6,626 bases of DNA. Source: an uncultured Lachnospiraceae bacterium. GTDB taxonomy: Bacteria; Bacillota; Clostridia; Lachnospirales; Lachnospiraceae. Shown here piece by piece: positions 5,896 to 6,626 of this stretch; the stretch's first letter is position 1; the number at the start of each line of letters is the position of its first letter. A program made the translations under genes and the position numbers. The stretch covers positions 1-6,626 of the forward strand of contig CACXFD010000058.1 in the NCBI GenBank assembly GCA_902766845.1, in the 5' to 3' direction. The notes below the pieces were generated by a model. The model saw only the letters and a program-made list of their open reading frames with translations, was not told the origin of the DNA and ran no database searches.

Positions 5896-6626
5896 GATCA
5901 ATCCGCATTACGCAAAGCTCCAGGGAAGCTACCTGTTCTCGGCGGTGGCGCAGAAGCAGCACGCGTTCTCGGAGGCGCACCCCGACCGGGAGGTCATTCG
6001 TCTGTCGATCGGCGACGTGACCCAGCCGCTGGCGCCGGCCGTGATCGCGGCCCTGCATGACGCGGTCGACGAGATGGCTCACGCCGAGACGTTCCACGGC
6101 TACGCGCCGGATCTCGGCTATTCGTTCCTGCGCGAGGCCGTGGTCGAGAACGACTACCGTCCGCGCGGCTGCGAGGTCTATCCGGACGAAGTCTTCATCA
6201 GCGACGGAGCCAAGTGCGACGTCGGCAACATCCAGGAGCTCTTCGTGCCCGAATCGAAGATCGCGGTCTGCGATCCGGTCTATCCGGTCTACGTGGATTC
6301 GAACGTGATGGCGGGCCGGACCGGCGCCTGCGATCCGACGACCGGAAAGTTCGAGGGCGTGATCTACATGCCCTGCACCAAGGAGAATGACTTCAAGCCT
6401 GAGATCCCGGACGAGATCCCTGACCTGATCTATCTTTGCTTCCCGAACAACCCGATCGGCACGGTCCTGACGAAAGACGAGCTGCAGGCCTGGGTGGATT
6501 ACGCGAAGAGCGTCGGCGCGGTCATCCTGTTCGACGCCGCGTACGAAGCCTTCATCGAGGACCCGGAGATCCCGCATTCGATCTATGAGTGCGAGGGCGC
6601 GCGCGACTGCGCGATCGAGTTCCGCA
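5888..6626 (+). CDS. dapL: LL-diaminopimelate aminotransferase, 3'-truncated by window edge
   Basis: Class I/II PLP aminotransferase that makes LL-diaminopimelate directly from tetrahydrodipicolinate with glutamate as amino donor, bypassing the succinylated or acetylated intermediates of the longer lysine routes. The frame is open to the window end, with 246 residues visible of about 400 expected. DapL signatures are the N-terminus MYKINPHYAKLQGSYLFS, IRLSIGDVTQPL, the block SDGAKCDVGNIQ (105-116), DPVYPVYVDSNVMAGRTG, CFPNNPIGT (184-192) and FDAAYEAF (D216 and Y219 are expected PLP contacts). The Schiff-base lysine would be downstream of the window and cannot be checked. One oddity is I190, where most relatives have Thr in NNPTG. 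It directly follows dapF and is clearly co-translated. Ordinary aspartate-type aminotransferases are less likely because of the DGAKCD and VTQPL blocks. Confidence 0.95.
   Translation, partial: MYKINPHYAKLQGSYLFSAVAQKQHAFSEAHPDREVIRLSIGDVTQPLAPAVIAALHDAVDEMAHAETFHGYAPDLGYSFLREAVVENDYRPRGCEVYPDEVFISDGAKCDVGNIQELFVPESKIAVCDPVYPVYVDSNVMAGRTGACDPTTGKFEGVIYMPCTKENDFKPEIPDEIPDLIYLCFPNNPIGTVLTKDELQAWVDYAKSVGAVILFDAAYEAFIEDPEIPHSIYECEGARDCAIEFR

Noticed and set aside
4606..5901. 431-residue open frame on the minus strand
   Set aside because: It lies fully opposite the lipid kinase, dapF and the dapL start. Its composition is that of an antisense frame in GC-rich DNA and no family motif is visible.

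Overview
The window is a compact, GC-rich stretch of bacterial chromosome (clearly above 60% G+C by eye) with every recognisable gene on the + strand. It holds the 3' part of an alanine racemase gene (alr), a complete YebC/TACO1-family gene, a complete HerA/FtsK-type ATPase of the DUF853 (YjgR-like) family, a complete diacylglycerol-kinase-family lipid kinase, a complete diaminopimelate epimerase (dapF), and the 5' two thirds of LL-diaminopimelate aminotransferase (dapL). The YebC N-terminus (MSGHSKFANIKHKKEKNDAA) and the dapF-dapL pairing suggest a GC-rich member of the Clostridia, perhaps Lachnospiraceae or a relative. This placement rests on remembered family resemblance and is not proven. 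I see no mobile element, CRISPR array, tRNA or rRNA.

Layout: alr ends at 1126. A 140-base gap follows, with the best promoter of the window: an extended -10 (TGATATAAT) and a weak -35, whose spacer is almost filled by a perfect 16-bp palindrome that looks like a repressor operator. A GC-rich, strongly self-complementary leader then precedes yebC (1267-1995). After 111 bases without a clear signal comes the DUF853 ATPase (2107-3858, GTG start). Its C-terminus carries a row of 11-residue helical repeats and then a glycine ladder with Gly at every fourth residue. A 178-base gap with a strong hairpin and a T-free, purine-rich leader separates it from the lipid kinase (4037-5038). The kinase, dapF (5035-5895) and dapL (5888 onward) overlap by 4 and 8 bases and are almost certainly one translationally coupled operon.

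How the genes fit together: DapL makes LL-diaminopimelate from tetrahydrodipicolinate and DapF epimerises it to meso-diaminopimelate, for lysine and usually peptidoglycan. Alr makes D-alanine for the same peptidoglycan peptide. The lipid kinase, coupled to dapF, probably phosphorylates diacylglycerol or a similar lipid, so much of the window serves envelope precursor supply. YebC (translation or regulation) and the DUF853 ATPase are not obviously part of that pathway.

Most of the window is ordinary core genome. The parts most worth a second look are the operator-like palindrome in the yebC promoter, the two-part repeat tail of the DUF853 ATPase, and the pentapeptide-repeat tail of the lipid kinase, whose last repeat also supplies the ribosome binding site of dapF.
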